The notes under the pieces: generated by a model | Database searches by the model: none | What the model saw: only the letters and a program-made list of their open reading frames with translations | Told to the model about the DNA's origin: nothing | Part shown: one piece after another, positions 38,646 to 51,640 of the stretch | How positions within the stretch are numbered: the first letter of the stretch is position 1 | How the letters are laid out: every line of letters begins with the position of its first letter | Assembly (NCBI GenBank): GCA_947247005.1 | Contig: OX365952.1 | Location: 49,146,722-49,210,721, forward strand | Length of the DNA stretch: 64,000 nt | DNA from: Spisula solida | Taxonomy: Eukaryota; Mollusca; Bivalvia; Venerida; Mactridae | Direction of reading: 5' to 3' | Program-made: the position numbers and the translations under genes

Positions 38646-39274
38646 ATATCCGCAAATAATAGTTTATTACCTACAAAGACATTTTATGACCAACATGTAA
38701 ATATGATGACGTCATTTTTCTGAATGTTGGTTTTCAAATTAGTAACGATTGTTATACAATGATGTCATTTTACGAATATTTGATATAGGACAAATGCCTT
38801 GATAGAAGCCTATCAAACCTATTATTCAACTTAACGACACAAGTGATTGAAACTTAACGCGATGCTTTTTCAACAATTCACTCGCCTCCATTTACGTATA
38901 TATAGTCGCGTAAGTTACAAAGTAGATATTTAAACACCCGAACTGCATTCATCTAATTTAAAACCACAATTAATTGTTATTGTTGAACTTTATTGTTTTA
39001 TTTTGTTTTTATTTGTACAAAAAACATCGCAATATCATTACTTACAATTCCACATTGTTATATTGTACATAGAACCATATCAACGTTACATACGTTACAC
39101 GGTATATGCATAGTGTACTGTACGGTTTCATAGTGTATACCAAAGATACTATTTATTGAATCAAGATGTATATATAAATTGTCCCAGAAGTGTACTTATT
39201 TATGCACAAAATGCGCATCGTCGCCTAAAATGAAATAAATTGTTACTTGACTATAAACCTAGTTCTTTTATTTA
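38646..39274. other. Unannotated AT-rich DNA
   Basis: One TGACGTCA at 38707; otherwise no feature is supported. Confidence 0.5.
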
Positions 39275-39451
39275 TAAAAACATATGCACATGACATTGCA
39301 GAGTCCAGTCAGGGTAAGAACGAGTCCACTATAACTAGCAAGGGAATAATTGGTACCAGTTTTATTTCGTCTTTTTATGACGCGGCCTCGGATCGAACCC
39401 GAGACCTCCCGCACTCGAAACGGACGCTCTACCACGAGGCTGTCGAGATGC
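39275..39451 (-). mobile_element. tRNA-derived SINE (copy 3)
   Basis: On the minus strand it reads tctcgacagcctcgtggtag (A-box region), gtctcgggttcgatccgagg (B box), ccgcgtcataaaaagacgaa and tggtaccaattattcccttg. It matches copy 1 from head to central block. The 3' limit is approximate. Confidence 0.8.
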
Positions 39452-39619
39452 ATATAGAGATAACAAAATACAGCACATACAGCCAACGCCCACCATCGCC
39501 TGCTCGAGTCATGAGTAAGGTTTAATTTCTTGCCCTATGCAATCACGTCAGTATCTGACACTGGTCGCGATTCGGCTCTATCAGATACCACAAAATGAAC
39601 ATGAAGCTATAATCGAACA
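39452..39619. other. Spacer before the minisatellite cluster
   Basis: Unique sequence with no feature. It marks the boundary between gene-like DNA and about 24 kb of arrays. Confidence 0.5.
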
Positions 39620-41712
39620 ATGAATGTAACGTTCACGCGGTTCTACAGTGTACAGACGTCAAGAAACAATGAAAGTAACGTCCACATTGTTCTACAGTGT
39701 ACAGACGTCAAGAAACAATGAATGTAACGGCCACATTGTTCTACAGCGTACAGACGTCAAGAAACAATGAATGTAACGGCCACATTGTTCTAAAGCGTAC
39801 AGACGTCAAGAAACAATGAATGTAACGTCCACATTGTTCTACAGCGTACATACGTCAAGAAACAATGAATGTAACATCCACGTGGTTCTACAGCGTACAG
39901 ACATCAGGAAACAATGAATGTAACATCCACGTGGTTCTACAGCGTACATACGTCAAGAAACAATGAATGTAACATCCAAGTGGTTCTACAGCGTACACAC
40001 ATCAAGAAACAATGAATGTAACATCCACGTGGTTCTACAGCGTACATACGTCAAGAAACAATGAAAGTAACGTCCACATGGTTCTACAGTGTACAGACGT
40101 CAAGAAACAACGAATGTAACGTCCACAAGGTTCTACAGCGTACAGACGTCAAGAAACAATGAATGTAACATCCACGTGGTTCTACAGCGTACAGACGTCA
40201 AGAAACAATGAATGTAACATCCTCGTGGTTCTACAGCGTACAGACGTCAAGAAACAATGAATGTTACATCCACGTGGTTCTACAGCGTACAGACGTCAAG
40301 AAACAATGAATGTAACATCCACGTGGTTCTACAGTGTACAGACGTCAAGAAACAATGAATGTGACGTCCACATGGTTCTACAGCGTACAGACTTAAGAAA
40401 CAATGAATGTAACATCCACGTGGTTCTATAGCGTACAGACGTCAAGAAACAATGAATGTAACGTTCAAATGGTTCTAAAGCCTAAAGACGTCAAGAAACA
40501 ATGAATGTAATGTTCAAATTGTTCTAAAGCCTATAGACGTCAAGAAACAGTTAATGTTACGTTGAAATGCTTCTAAAGCCTACAGCCGTCAAGAAACAAT
40601 GAATATAACGTTCAAATGGTTCTAAAGCCTAAAGACGTCAAGAAACAATGAATGTAACGTTCAAATGGTTCTAAAGCCTACATACGTCAAGAAACAATGA
40701 ATGTAATGTTCAAATAGTTCTAAAGCCTATAGACGTCAAGAAACAGTTAATGTAACGTTCAAATGGTTCTAAAGCATACAGACGTCAAGAAACAATGAAT
40801 ATAATGTTCAAATGGTTCTTAAGCCTAAAGACGCCAAGAAACAATGAATGTAACGTTCAAATGGTTCTAAAGCCTAAAGACGTCAAGAAACAATGAATGT
40901 AACGTCCACGTGGTTATACAGTGTACATACGTCAAGAAACAATGAAAGAAACGTCCACATTGTTCTACACCGTACAGACGTAAAAGAAACAATGAATGTA
41001 ACGTCCACATGGTTCTACACCGTACAGACGTCAAGAAACAATGAATGTAACGTTCAAATGGTTCTAAAGCCTAAAGACGTCAAGAAACAATGAATGTAAC
41101 GTCCACGTGGTTATACAGTGTACATACGTCAAGAAACAATGAAAGAAACGTCCACATTGTTCTACACCGTACAGACGTAAAAGAAACAATGAATGTAACG
41201 TCCACATGGTTCTACACCGTACAGACGTCAAGAAACAATGAATGTAACGTCCATAAGGTTTTTCACCGTACAGACGTCAAGAAACAATGAAAGTAACGTC
41301 CACATTGTTCTACAGTGTACAGACGTCAAGAAACAATGAAAGTAACGTCCATATTGTTCTACAGTGTACATACGTCAAGAAACAATGAAAGTAACGTCCA
41401 CATTGTTCTACAGCGTACAGACGTCAAGAAACAATGAATGTAACGTCTACATGGTTCTTCAGCGTACATACGTCAAGAAACAATGAATGTAACGTCCACA
41501 TGGTTCTACAGTGTACAGACGTCAAGAAACAATAAGTGTAACGTCCACATGGTTCTACAGCGTACAGACGTCAAGAAACAATGAATGTAACGTCCACATG
41601 GTTCTACATCGTACAGACGTCAAGAAACAATAAGTGTAACGTCCACATGGTTCTACAGTGTACAGACGTCAAGAAACAATAGGTGTAACGTCCACATGGT
41701 TCTACAGCTTAC
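39620..41712. repeat. 49-bp minisatellite, about 43 copies
   Basis: The unit joins 'gtacagacgtcaagaaacaa', 'tgaatgtaacgtccacatgg' and 'ttctacagc'. Almost every copy has the palindrome GACGTC. Units at about 40450-40870 form a subfamily with gttcaaatgg and ctaaagccta. A 197-bp block (four units) around 40870-41065 is repeated nearly exactly at 41067-41262. Confidence 0.95.
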
Positions 41713-41744
41713 AGTGCTGAATGAATGCCCATACACTGGATAAG

Positions 41745-44700
41745 AAGATCTAGGTACGTTATATTTGTGTGGATAGAAAACTCATACACTAGATATGTAG
41801 ATCTAGGTACATTATATATGTGTTGATAGAATACTCATAAACTTGATATGTAGATATAGGTACATTATATATGTGTGTGTGTGAATAGAATACTCATACA
41901 CTAGATTGGTAGATCTCTGTTCCTTATATGTGTGGATAGAATACTCATACACTAGATATGTAGATCTAGGTACATTATATATGTGTGTGTGAATAGAATA
42001 CTCATACACTAGATATGTAGATATAGGTACATTATATATGTGTGAATAGAATACTCATACACTAGATATGTAGATCTAGGTTCATTATATGTGTGGATAG
42101 AATACTCATACACTAGATATGTAGATCTAGGTTCATTATATGTGTGGATAGAATACTCATACACTAGATATGTAGATATAGGTACATTATATGTGTGGAT
42201 AGAATACTCATACTCTAGATATGTAGATATAGGTACATTATATGTGTGGATAGAATACTCATACTCTAGATATGTAGATCTAGGTACATTATATGTGTGG
42301 ATAGAATACTCATACTCTAGATATGTAGATCTAGGTTCATTATATGTGTGGATAGAATACTCATACTCTAGATATGTAGATCTAGGTTCATTATATGTGT
42401 GGATAGAATACTCATACACTAGATATGTAGATATAAGTACATTATATGTGTGGATAGAATACTCATACTCTAGATATGTAGATCTAGGTACATTATGTGT
42501 GTGGATAGAATACTCATACACTAGACATGTAGATCTAGGTACATTATATGAGTGGATAGAATTCTCATACACTAGATATGTAGATCTAGGTACATTATAT
42601 GTGTGGAAAGAATACTCATACACTAGATATGTAGATCTAGGTACATTATATATGTATATGTATGGATAGAATACTCATACACTAGATATGTAGATCTAGG
42701 TTCATTATATGTGTGGATAGAATACTCATACACTAGATATGTAGATCTAGGTTCATTATATGTGTGGATAGAATACTCATACACTAGATAATGTAGATCT
42801 AGGTTCATTATATGTGTGGATAGAATACTCATACACTAGATATGTAGATCTAGGTTCATTATATGTGTGGATAGAATACTCATACACTAGATATGTATAT
42901 CTCGGTACATTATATGTGTGGATAGAATACTCATACACTAGATAATGTAGATCTAGGTACATTATATATGTGTGTGTGTGAATAGAATACTCATACACTA
43001 GATATGTAGATCTAGGTACATTATATATGTATATGTATGGATAGAATACTCATACACTAGATATGTAGATCTAGGTACATTATATGTGTGGATAGAATAT
43101 TCATACACTAGATATGTAGATCTAGGTACATTATATGTGTGGATAGAAGACTCATACACTAGATATGTAGATATATGTACATTATATGTGTGGATAGAAT
43201 ATTAATACACTAGATATGTAGATATATGTTCATTATATGTGTGGATAGAATATTCATACACAAGACATGTAGATCTAGGTACATTATATGTGTTGATAGA
43301 ATACTCATACACTAGATATGTAGATCTAGGTACATTATATATGTGTGTGTGCATAGAATACTCATACCCAAGATATGTAGATCTCGGTAATTATATGTAT
43401 GGATAGAATACTCACACTTTAGGTATGTAGATATAGGTACATTATATATGTATGTGGATAGAATATTCATACACTAGAAATGTAGATCTAGGTACATTAT
43501 ATGTGTGGATAGAATATTCATACACTAGATATGTAGATCTAGGTACATTATATGTGTGGATAGAATACATAAACATTAGATATGTATATAGGTACATTAT
43601 ATGAGTGTGGATATAATACTCATACTCTAGATATGTAGATATAGGTACATTATATGTGTGGATAGAATACATAAACACTAGATATGTAGATATAGGTACA
43701 TTGTATATGTGTTTGGATAGAATACTCATTCACTAGATATGTAGATCTAGGTGCATTATATATGTGTGGATGAAATACTCATACACAAGATATGTAGATA
43801 TCTGTACATTATATGTGTGGATAGAATACTCATACTCTAGATATGTAGATCTAGGTACATTATATGTGTGGATAGAATACTCATACTCTAGACATGTAGA
43901 TCTAGGTACATTATATGTGTGGATAGAATACTCATACACTAGATATGTAGATCTAGGTACATTATATGTGTGGATAGAATACTCATACACTAGATATGTA
44001 GATATATGTACATTATATGTGTGGATAGAATACTCATACACTAGATATGTAGATCTCTGTACATTATATGTGTGGATAGAATACTCATACACTAGATATG
44101 TAGATCTAGGTACATTATATGTGTGGATAGAATACTCATCCACTAGATATGTAGATCTAGGTACATTATATGTGTGGATAGAATATTCATACACTAGATA
44201 TGTAGATATAGGTACATTATATGTGTTGATAGAATACTCATACACTAGATATGTAGATCTAGGTACATTATATATGTGTGTGTGCATAGAATACTCATAT
44301 CCAAGATATGTAGATCTCGGTAATTATATGTATGGATAGAATACTCATACTCTAGGTATGTAGATATAGGTACATTATATATGTATGTGGATAGAATATT
44401 CATACACTAGAAATGTAGATCTCGGAACATTATATGTGTGGATAGAATATTCATACACTAGAAATGTAGATCTCGGTACATTATATGTGTGGACAGAACA
44501 CTCATACACTAGATATGTAGATATAGGTACATTATATGTGTAGATAGAATACATAAACACTAGATATGTAGATATAGGTACATTGTATATGTGTTTGGAT
44601 AGAATACTCATTCACTAGATATGTAGATCTAGGTGCATTATATATGTGTGGATGAAATACTCATACACAAGATATGTAGATCTCTGTACATTATATGTGT

Positions 44701-45065
44701 GGACAGAATACTCATACTCTAGTTATGTAGATCTAGGTACATTATATGTGTGGATAGAATACTCATACTCTAGATATGTAGATATAGGAACATTACATGT
44801 GTGGATAGAATACTCATACACTAGATATGTAGATATAGGTATATTGTATATGTGTGAATAGAATACTCATACACTAGATATGTAGATATAGGTACATTGT
44901 ATATGTGTGGATAGAATACTCATACACTGGATATGTAGATATAGGTACATTGTATATGTGTGGATAGAATACTCATACACTAGATATGTAGATATAGGTA
45001 CATTGTATATGTGTGAATAGAATACTCATACACAAGATATGTAGATCTAGGTACATTATATGTGT
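41745..45065. repeat. 51-bp minisatellite, about 65 copies
   Basis: The unit joins 'atagaatactcatacactag', 'atatgtagatctaggtacat' and 'tatatgtgtgg'. At 51 bp (17 codons) it leaves frames open on both strands, giving spurious WIEYSYTRYVDLGTLYV-type and EYSIHTYNVPRSTYL-type repeats. A block at about 43290-43800 recurs at about 44224-44730 (shift about 933 bp) with the same unusual variants. The right edge decays from about 45060. Confidence 0.95.
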
Positions 45066-45422
45066 GGACACAACACACTACACGTGTTGATATAACCGCG
45101 TACACTATATTTGTTACGCCATTTGTGTGGATACATCACATGAACACTAGATATGTGGACACCACATTATTATGACCACTGTATGTGTAGATACCATATA
45201 ATTATGTACCACGTATATGAGCGGGTACAACGTTCGGCAATACACATATCTTGAGTACATTATTATATGTGAAATAGAATTATGTATTACGTTTATTAAA
45301 TGTATGTAAATTTTTATTTGTAGAATGGGAATACTAATTAAGCATGCACAACGTTGCGCAAAATACGTATGGAAGCTAAGTTCACGCACATAACGTTTCT
45401 GTACCTAATCTATGGAACGCCA
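45066..45422. other. Decayed array edge and unique DNA
   Basis: Scattered 'tgtgtggatac' words suggest eroded copies of the 51-bp unit. No gene is supported. Confidence 0.5.
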
Positions 45423-45725
45423 TTGTAACCACTGCACGTAATGATGTAAATACTGTACGTAATGATGTAACTACTCCACATAATGATGTAACTACTGCAC
45501 GTAATGATGTAACTACTGCACATAATGATGTAACTGCTGCACGTAATGATGTTACTACTGCACTTAATGATGTAACTACTCCACATAATGATGTAACTAC
45601 TGCACGTAATGATGTAACTACTGCACGTAATGATGTAACTACTGCACATAATGATGTAACTGCTGCACGTAATGATGTAACTACTGCTCGTAATGATGTA
45701 ACTACTGCACGTAATGACATTACTC
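45423..45725. repeat. 21-bp minisatellite, about 14 copies
   Basis: The unit is 'gtaatgatgtaactactgca' plus c, with cca/gca/gct variants. Its 21-bp period keeps two minus-strand frames open (SLRAVVT and SYIITCS repeats), which are not credible proteins. Confidence 0.93.
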
Positions 45726-45730
45726 ATATG

Positions 45731-45826
45731 CAAAAAGATAATATCAAGTCGGACAGGGTAGGCAGCACTCAACTTAACCAGTTAAGCAAAGAAAACATAA
45801 AAAACATACAAGGAACAATGCCCAAC
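45731..45826 (+). repeat. Dispersed repeat family 3, copy 2
   Basis: Reads agataatatcaagtcggaca, gcagcactcaacttaaccag and aaaacatacaaggaacaatg. It abuts the right end of the 21-bp array. Confidence 0.75.
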
Positions 45827-48150
45827 ACACTGTCGAACGAGAAAATGATCTGCCGTTGACCCAGCTGTCAAAACCCTGAATGAAATAGTTTCAGCAATCA
45901 AAAGGCACAAGGCAGAAATGGCGTTCCCTACTTATCTGTAACATGTCAGTTAGTGTGGGAGATAATTTGGTAAGTTGCATATTTTATGAAGACCTAAGGT
46001 TGTATTATATCATCCGAACTGACAACACGTCATATACAGAACATTAGTGTTTCTGCAACACAAGCTTGTGGATGTATATAAATTACATCAGATCAGGGAG
46101 GAAAATTCATAAAATCATGCATGGTCAATTCATAACGGGAAGTGTTAATCACATAACATACATTGTCATGGGGATTGAAATATTTGGCAAACAGAACATG
46201 ACGTCATAGAATGAACTTGGAATAAATTTGAAGAACACTGTAACACTCACCACAAGCGGGCTCTACAAAAATCAACGTGTTTGTTCAGTACATACCTATC
46301 ACATTAATTGGATGAGTCAATAGTAGTACATTTATAACCTAGATATTTTCCTATACTTCTGTACTTACTATCCCCGATTCTAACACGATCTGCGGATTAA
46401 TCCATATAAACACAGAGCAGACCAGGCCATGTATTATTACCGCAATAAAACATGGTATCAAATTGGCTGTTACTATTTACGCCCCGTATCATGTGACATA
46501 TTTATGAATGAATGAACGTTAACTTTATAGTAAAAACTTCAACGGACCACGAGTATCCAGTGTTACAGCTATGACGCATCTATTTTTAGAAACTCCAGTA
46601 TACTCTCGAAATTAAGATTCTTTAAAACTTCTGATCATCCATTCATTTATATTTTTCATTTCATGAAATAGATACACTATACTCGTGTTATTAAAATTGT
46701 TTCAATGTTTAAGATGTGTTATTTCCTTCAGAAAATTACGAAGGTCGTTTTCATTAACGAGGGAGGTAATTGTACCAGCTAATAAGCCCACTCAATTTCA
46801 GCGTGGGATTATGTTAAATGTCAAATGGGTGAAAATGGAATGCGCGCAGTTAAATAGTGCGGGATATTATCGTATTTAGAATCGAAATAAAAACGCTGTA
46901 ATTAATTAATTTACGATTGATGGTTTGCACCTCAGAAACTGATATTATCACAGTGTAATCTCTAAACCGGAAGTGGTATAAAGCCTTCTCTCGATAATTT
47001 AGAGGGCACCTGGTTGATTACATAACGTCCGGACAATAATAGAACCACTTGAAATATCAAACATACCATCAGTATTTGGATTTGGATTTAGTTTTGGGGT
47101 TATTCAATCTGATATGATGGTGATATCAGTAAGGCAATGTAATACTGCATGCCTATTGAACTCTCCAAACAAAACAAAATAAAGGCCAGACAAGGAGTTC
47201 CCTGATTTACCAACCGGCAGGCAATTAAGCATATTTGTACATCATAAAGCGTGGAGAGTGTTAAAGCTATCTGCTCATTTTAAAATTAAGTTTTATCCCC
47301 CCCCCCCGCCATCACCACATGCCAAGTGTGACTTAAGCCTATGACCCAGTGAGCATTTTTTGCCTCGGCGATGAACTCCCGATGGAAATTAATGAGTTAT
47401 AAGGACATCGGGAACAGGTCTAGCGTGGTCTAGGGGAAGCTTTGGGGAAGTCATGAGACAATTGTCATATAGGAAGAAATCATGATGAATCGGATGGTAT
47501 CTGAAAATATCGGGAGAACATCGTTGATGTGGATTTCCTCAGTGGGACCTAGGCTTTACACACTAGCTAGGCAGTCATTCGTTGTTAGCAATTAGTGTAC
47601 CTGTCAATCACTTGGGAGATAAATTCAAATGTTGTAGCAGACAATGTAAACTTTTTTCTGAAAAGTACCTTTCCAGATTGAGTATTTACTTCATTTGTTC
47701 ATTTGATTATGATAAAATTGAATTAAACCTTTGATGTTGAATGTTTAGTGTACCAAATAAAACTGAATCTCTCTATGCCTGTGCCCCTTTTATACTCTTA
47801 ATTATGCCCGTCTATGAGTAGACAAAACTTTCAAGTTGCAGACCATGACATTGCCTCTTCTCTAAATTTGCTTTTTGCTAGCATCCGACGAAAATATATC
47901 AGTTTGTTAATGTTATTTTACTGGTATTAAAAGATCTTGGTTTTTCATTTCAAAATATATTTATTTTTAGGTGAGGTCACCTGACGTTTACAGCAACAAC
48001 GACAATGCATGATGTTACCCTTTAACCGTGTGAAAACAGTCAATATGAAAATTAAATAATATATATTATACATTCAATGCAATACCCTGTTTTGTCAAAC
48101 CCTATGCTATTGGGAACAAACGCTGAAACAAAATATCCACGTACCACGTG
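45827..48150. other. Unannotated DNA between arrays
   Basis: About 2.3 kb of unique sequence with a C10 run near 47297. The frame at 46685-46879 shows no recognised domain. No gene is supported. Confidence 0.5.
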
Positions 48151-50262
48151 TTTTGATGTGTGGGAAGAAACAGTTTTACTAGAACAAAACGCACATCACG
48201 TCATAACGAGTTTAAATGTGTGGCGCTCACAGTTTACGCTAGAACAAAACGCACACCTCATAACGAGTTTAAATGTGTGGTGCTCACAGTTAACGCTAGA
48301 ACAAAACGCACACCTCATAACGAGTTTAAATGTGTGGTGCTCACAGTTAACGCTAGGACAAAACGCACACCTCATAACGAGTTTAAATGTGTGGTGCTCA
48401 CAGTTAACGCTAGAACAAAACGCACACCTCATAACGAGTTTAAATGTGTGGTGCTCAAAGTTAACGCTAGAACAAAACGCACATCACGTCATAACGAGTT
48501 TAAATGTGTGGTGCTCACAGTTAACGCTAGAACAAAACCCACACCACATAACGAGTTTAAATGTGTGGTGCTCACAGTTAACGCTAGAACAAAACGCACA
48601 CCTCATAACGAGTTTAAATGTGTGGTGCTCACAGTTAACACTAGAACAAAACCCACACCACATAACGAGTTTAAATGTGTGGTGCTCACAGTTAACGCTA
48701 GAACAAAACCCACACCACATTACGAGTTTAAATGTGTGGTGCTCACAGTTAACGCTAGAACAAAACCCACACCTCATAACGAGTTTAAATGTGTGGTGCT
48801 CACAGTTAACGCTAGAACAAAACGCACACCTCATAACGAGTTTAAATGTGTGGTGCTCACAGTTAACGCTAGAACAAAACGCACACCTCATAACGAGTTT
48901 AAATGTGTGGTGCTCACTATTAACGCTAGAACAAAACGCACACCTCATAACGAGTTTAAATGTGTGGTGCTCACAGTTTACGCTAGAACAAAACCCACAC
49001 CACATAACGAGTTTAAATGTGTGGTGCTCACAGTTAACGCTAGAACAAAACGCACACCACATAACGAGTTTAAATGTGTGGTGCTCACAGTTTACGGTAG
49101 AACAAAACCCACACCACATAACGAGTTTAAATGTGTGGTGCTCACAGTTAACGCTAGAACAAAACGCACACCACGTAACGAGTTTAATTGTGTGGTGCTC
49201 ACAGTTTACGCTAGAACAAAACCCACACCACATAACGAGTTTAAATGTGTGGTGCTCACAGTTAACGCTAGAACAAAACCCACACCACATAACGAGTTTA
49301 AATGTGTGGCGCTCACAGTTTACGGTAGAACAAAACACACACCACATACAAGTTTAAATGTGTGGTGCTCATAGTTTACGGTAGAACTAAACACAAACCA
49401 CATAACGAGTTTAAATGTGTGGTGCTCATAGTTTACGGTAGAACAAAACACAAACCACATAACGAGTTTAAATGTGTGGTGCTCAAAGTTTACGGTAGAA
49501 CAAAACACACACCACATAACGAGTTTAAATGTGTGGTGCTCATAGTTTACGGTAGAACAAAACACAAACCACATAACGAGTTTAAATGTGTGATGCTCGA
49601 GTTTACGGTAGAACAAAACACACACCACATAACGAGTTTAAATGTGTGGTGCTCAAAGTTTACGGAAGAACAAAACACACACCACATAACGAGTTTAAAT
49701 GTGTGGTGCTCATAGTTTACGGTAGAACAAAACACACACCACATACAAGTTTAAATGTGTGGTGCTCACAGTTTACGCTAGAACAAAACACAAACCACAT
49801 AACGAGTTTAAATGTGTGGTGCTCATAGTTTACGGTAGAACAAAACCCACACCACATACAAGTTTAAATGTGTGGTGCTCACAGTTTACGCTAGAAAAAA
49901 CCCACACCACATAACGAGTTTAAATGTGTGGTGCTCACAGTTTACGCTAGAACAAAACCCACACCACAGAACGAGTTTAAATGTTTGGTGCTCACAGTTT
50001 ACGCTAGAACAAAACCCACACCACATAACGAGTTTAAATGTGTGGTGCTCACAGTTTACGCTAGAACAAAACCCACACCATATAACGAGTTTAAATGTGT
50101 GGTGCTCACAGTTTACGCTAGAACAAAACCCACACCATATAACGAGTTTAAATGTGTGGTGCTCACAGTTTACGCTAGAAAAAAACCCACACCACATAAC
50201 GAGTTTAAATGTGTGGTGCTCACAGTTTACGCTAGAACAAAACTTCACCGTACTACTTGCTT
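48151..50262. repeat. 57-bp minisatellite, about 37 copies
   Basis: The unit joins 'gtttaaatgtgtggtgctca', 'cagtttacgctagaacaaaa' and 'cccacaccacataacga'. At 57 bp (19 codons) it gives frames up to 426 residues on + and 287 on -, with overlapping frames open over the same bases. Subfamilies are regional: acagttaacgc at 48.2-49.3 kb, atagtttacggt with aaacaca at 49.3-49.75 kb, and acagtttacgc with aaaccca at 49.86-50.26 kb. Confidence 0.95.
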
Positions 50263-50300
50263 AAATGTGTGCTCATGGTATAATTGTGCTGGAACAACAA

Positions 50301-50560
50301 ACCTCCGGGTATCACGGAATGAATTCCGATACACCGCTTCTCAGTTCCCTCAGAGAATTGTTCTGTTTTCATATGGCTCTGACGGAACTGAAAACCGATG
50401 TAACGCTCTGACGGAATTCAGGATACATGACATTTGAGGTCCGTCCGAGCGTTACATTGGTTTTCAGTTCCGTCAGAGCCATATGAAAGTAGAACAATTC
50501 TCTGACGGAACTGAGAAGCGGTGTATCGGGATTCATACCAGGAGGTACATACCAGGAGGT
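50301..50560. mobile_element. 260-bp near-perfect foldback element
   Basis: The left arm 50301-50416 and right arm 50439-50560 are inverted copies of about 115-120 bp. For example, 'acaccgcttctcagttccct' pairs with 'gacggaactgagaagcggtgt', and 'catatggctctgacggaact' with 'agttccgtcagagccatatg'. The spacer is only about 22 bp and mismatches are few. The right end has a duplicated 'taccaggaggta' word. Non-coding. Confidence 0.85.
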
Positions 50561-51490
50561 ATCGCGTTATGTTAATGTTCTCGCATCACGTTTATAGACA
50601 TCGTGTTTTCAAGATCGCCGTCATATTTGATTTTACAAACATTGAATGTTTGGCATCAATATTTATTATAATTTAAAAAAACATTTCATTTGTATCAATA
50701 TGTTTGTTATGTCAGTTTATTTATTCTGATCACATCAATAGTCAAACGTATCGTTCATTTTACATTCTGTTTGTCTAACACACATTAAACCTTTGCTTAA
50801 CCCCCTCGTACAAACGATATTATGTCTATGAACGTCATAACAATGTTGATACGAATTTTCTAACACAGTTAACATAACTGACTCCTTGTTACGCAATAAG
50901 TTTGATCCAGATTTGTTTCTTCAATTTTCCTTTTAATCACAATTAATCAAAGATACTGATATAAATGTTATAGATAAAGATCACGTGACAGATTTTATAC
51001 CGTACTCACAACCCTTGAGATATAAAATATTTATACTTTTCTCCGTTCTGATCCGAGTAACTTTAGGAATTTCATAAACCCGTCATGATAATATTTCATG
51101 TTGAAATCTACGCAGCATGACAGTGTTTTATACAGTCGACAACAGAGCGTTGTGGTACACGATCAGTGGTCTACTCAAGCCATAAACAGATTTGTCACAC
51201 GAATAAGCCCCTGCTGAATGGACGAAGAAGTTTCTAGTTTTAAAACAAATGGATGTTTTTTTTTCAAATCATGTGGTCATAGTCAAAGGTCCTTGTCCCT
51301 ACTTGACCTTTCATGTGGCGGAATAAATTATCCTGGATATTAATTATACTACCACAATTGTCAACTATACATAATTCACCACGATGCTTGTTGTTGTACA
51401 CCATACTGGATGTATGAACAATCTGACACCACTTTGCATGAGCGTCCCGAAATATATATCCTTTGATTTCAAAAGAGTCGTTCTCATCAT
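50561..51490. other. Unannotated AT-rich DNA
   Basis: Unique by eye; no gene, RNA or repeat is supported. Confidence 0.5.
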
Positions 51491-51640
51491 AAAAAAAGAT
51501 GATATTAAGTCAGACATGGAATGCAGCACTCAACTTAACCAGCCGAGCACAGAAAACATTAAAAACATACATGACACAATGCCCAATTGAACCAGCTGAG
51601 CACAGAAAACATAATACACACACAAGGCACAATGCCCAAC
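51491..51640 (+). repeat. Dispersed repeat family 3, copy 3, internally duplicated
   Basis: Reads agatgatattaagtcagaca, gcagcactcaacttaaccag and ccgagcacagaaaacattaa. The second half (accagctgagcacagaaaac ... aatgcccaac) repeats the part from the ccag word on, so the element carries a partial tandem duplication of about 50 bp. Confidence 0.75.

Larger units (their letters stand above)
34155..38714. promoter_or_regulatory. Cluster of eleven TGACGTCA (CRE-type) palindromes
   Basis: Perfect TGACGTCA octamers start at about 34155, 34180, 35181, 35395, 35433, 36991, 37403, 37478, 37624, 38049 and 38707, with many one-base variants (TGACGTAA, TGACTTCA). This is the consensus for CREB/ATF bZIP dimers. 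At this base composition fewer than one would be expected in 4.6 kb. Some sit in small repeats, so part of the excess comes from duplication. Confidence 0.45.

Noticed and set aside
42009..44339. Repeated frames of about 190-204 residues on both strands (EYSIHTYNV and WIEYSYTRY)
   Set aside because: They are shadows of the 51-bp array on opposite strands of the same DNA.
48077..49374. Reading frames of 426 and 404 residues with 19-residue repeats
   Set aside because: They lie wholly inside the 57-bp array. Overlapping frames on both strands are equally open, and no exon signals or known domain are present.
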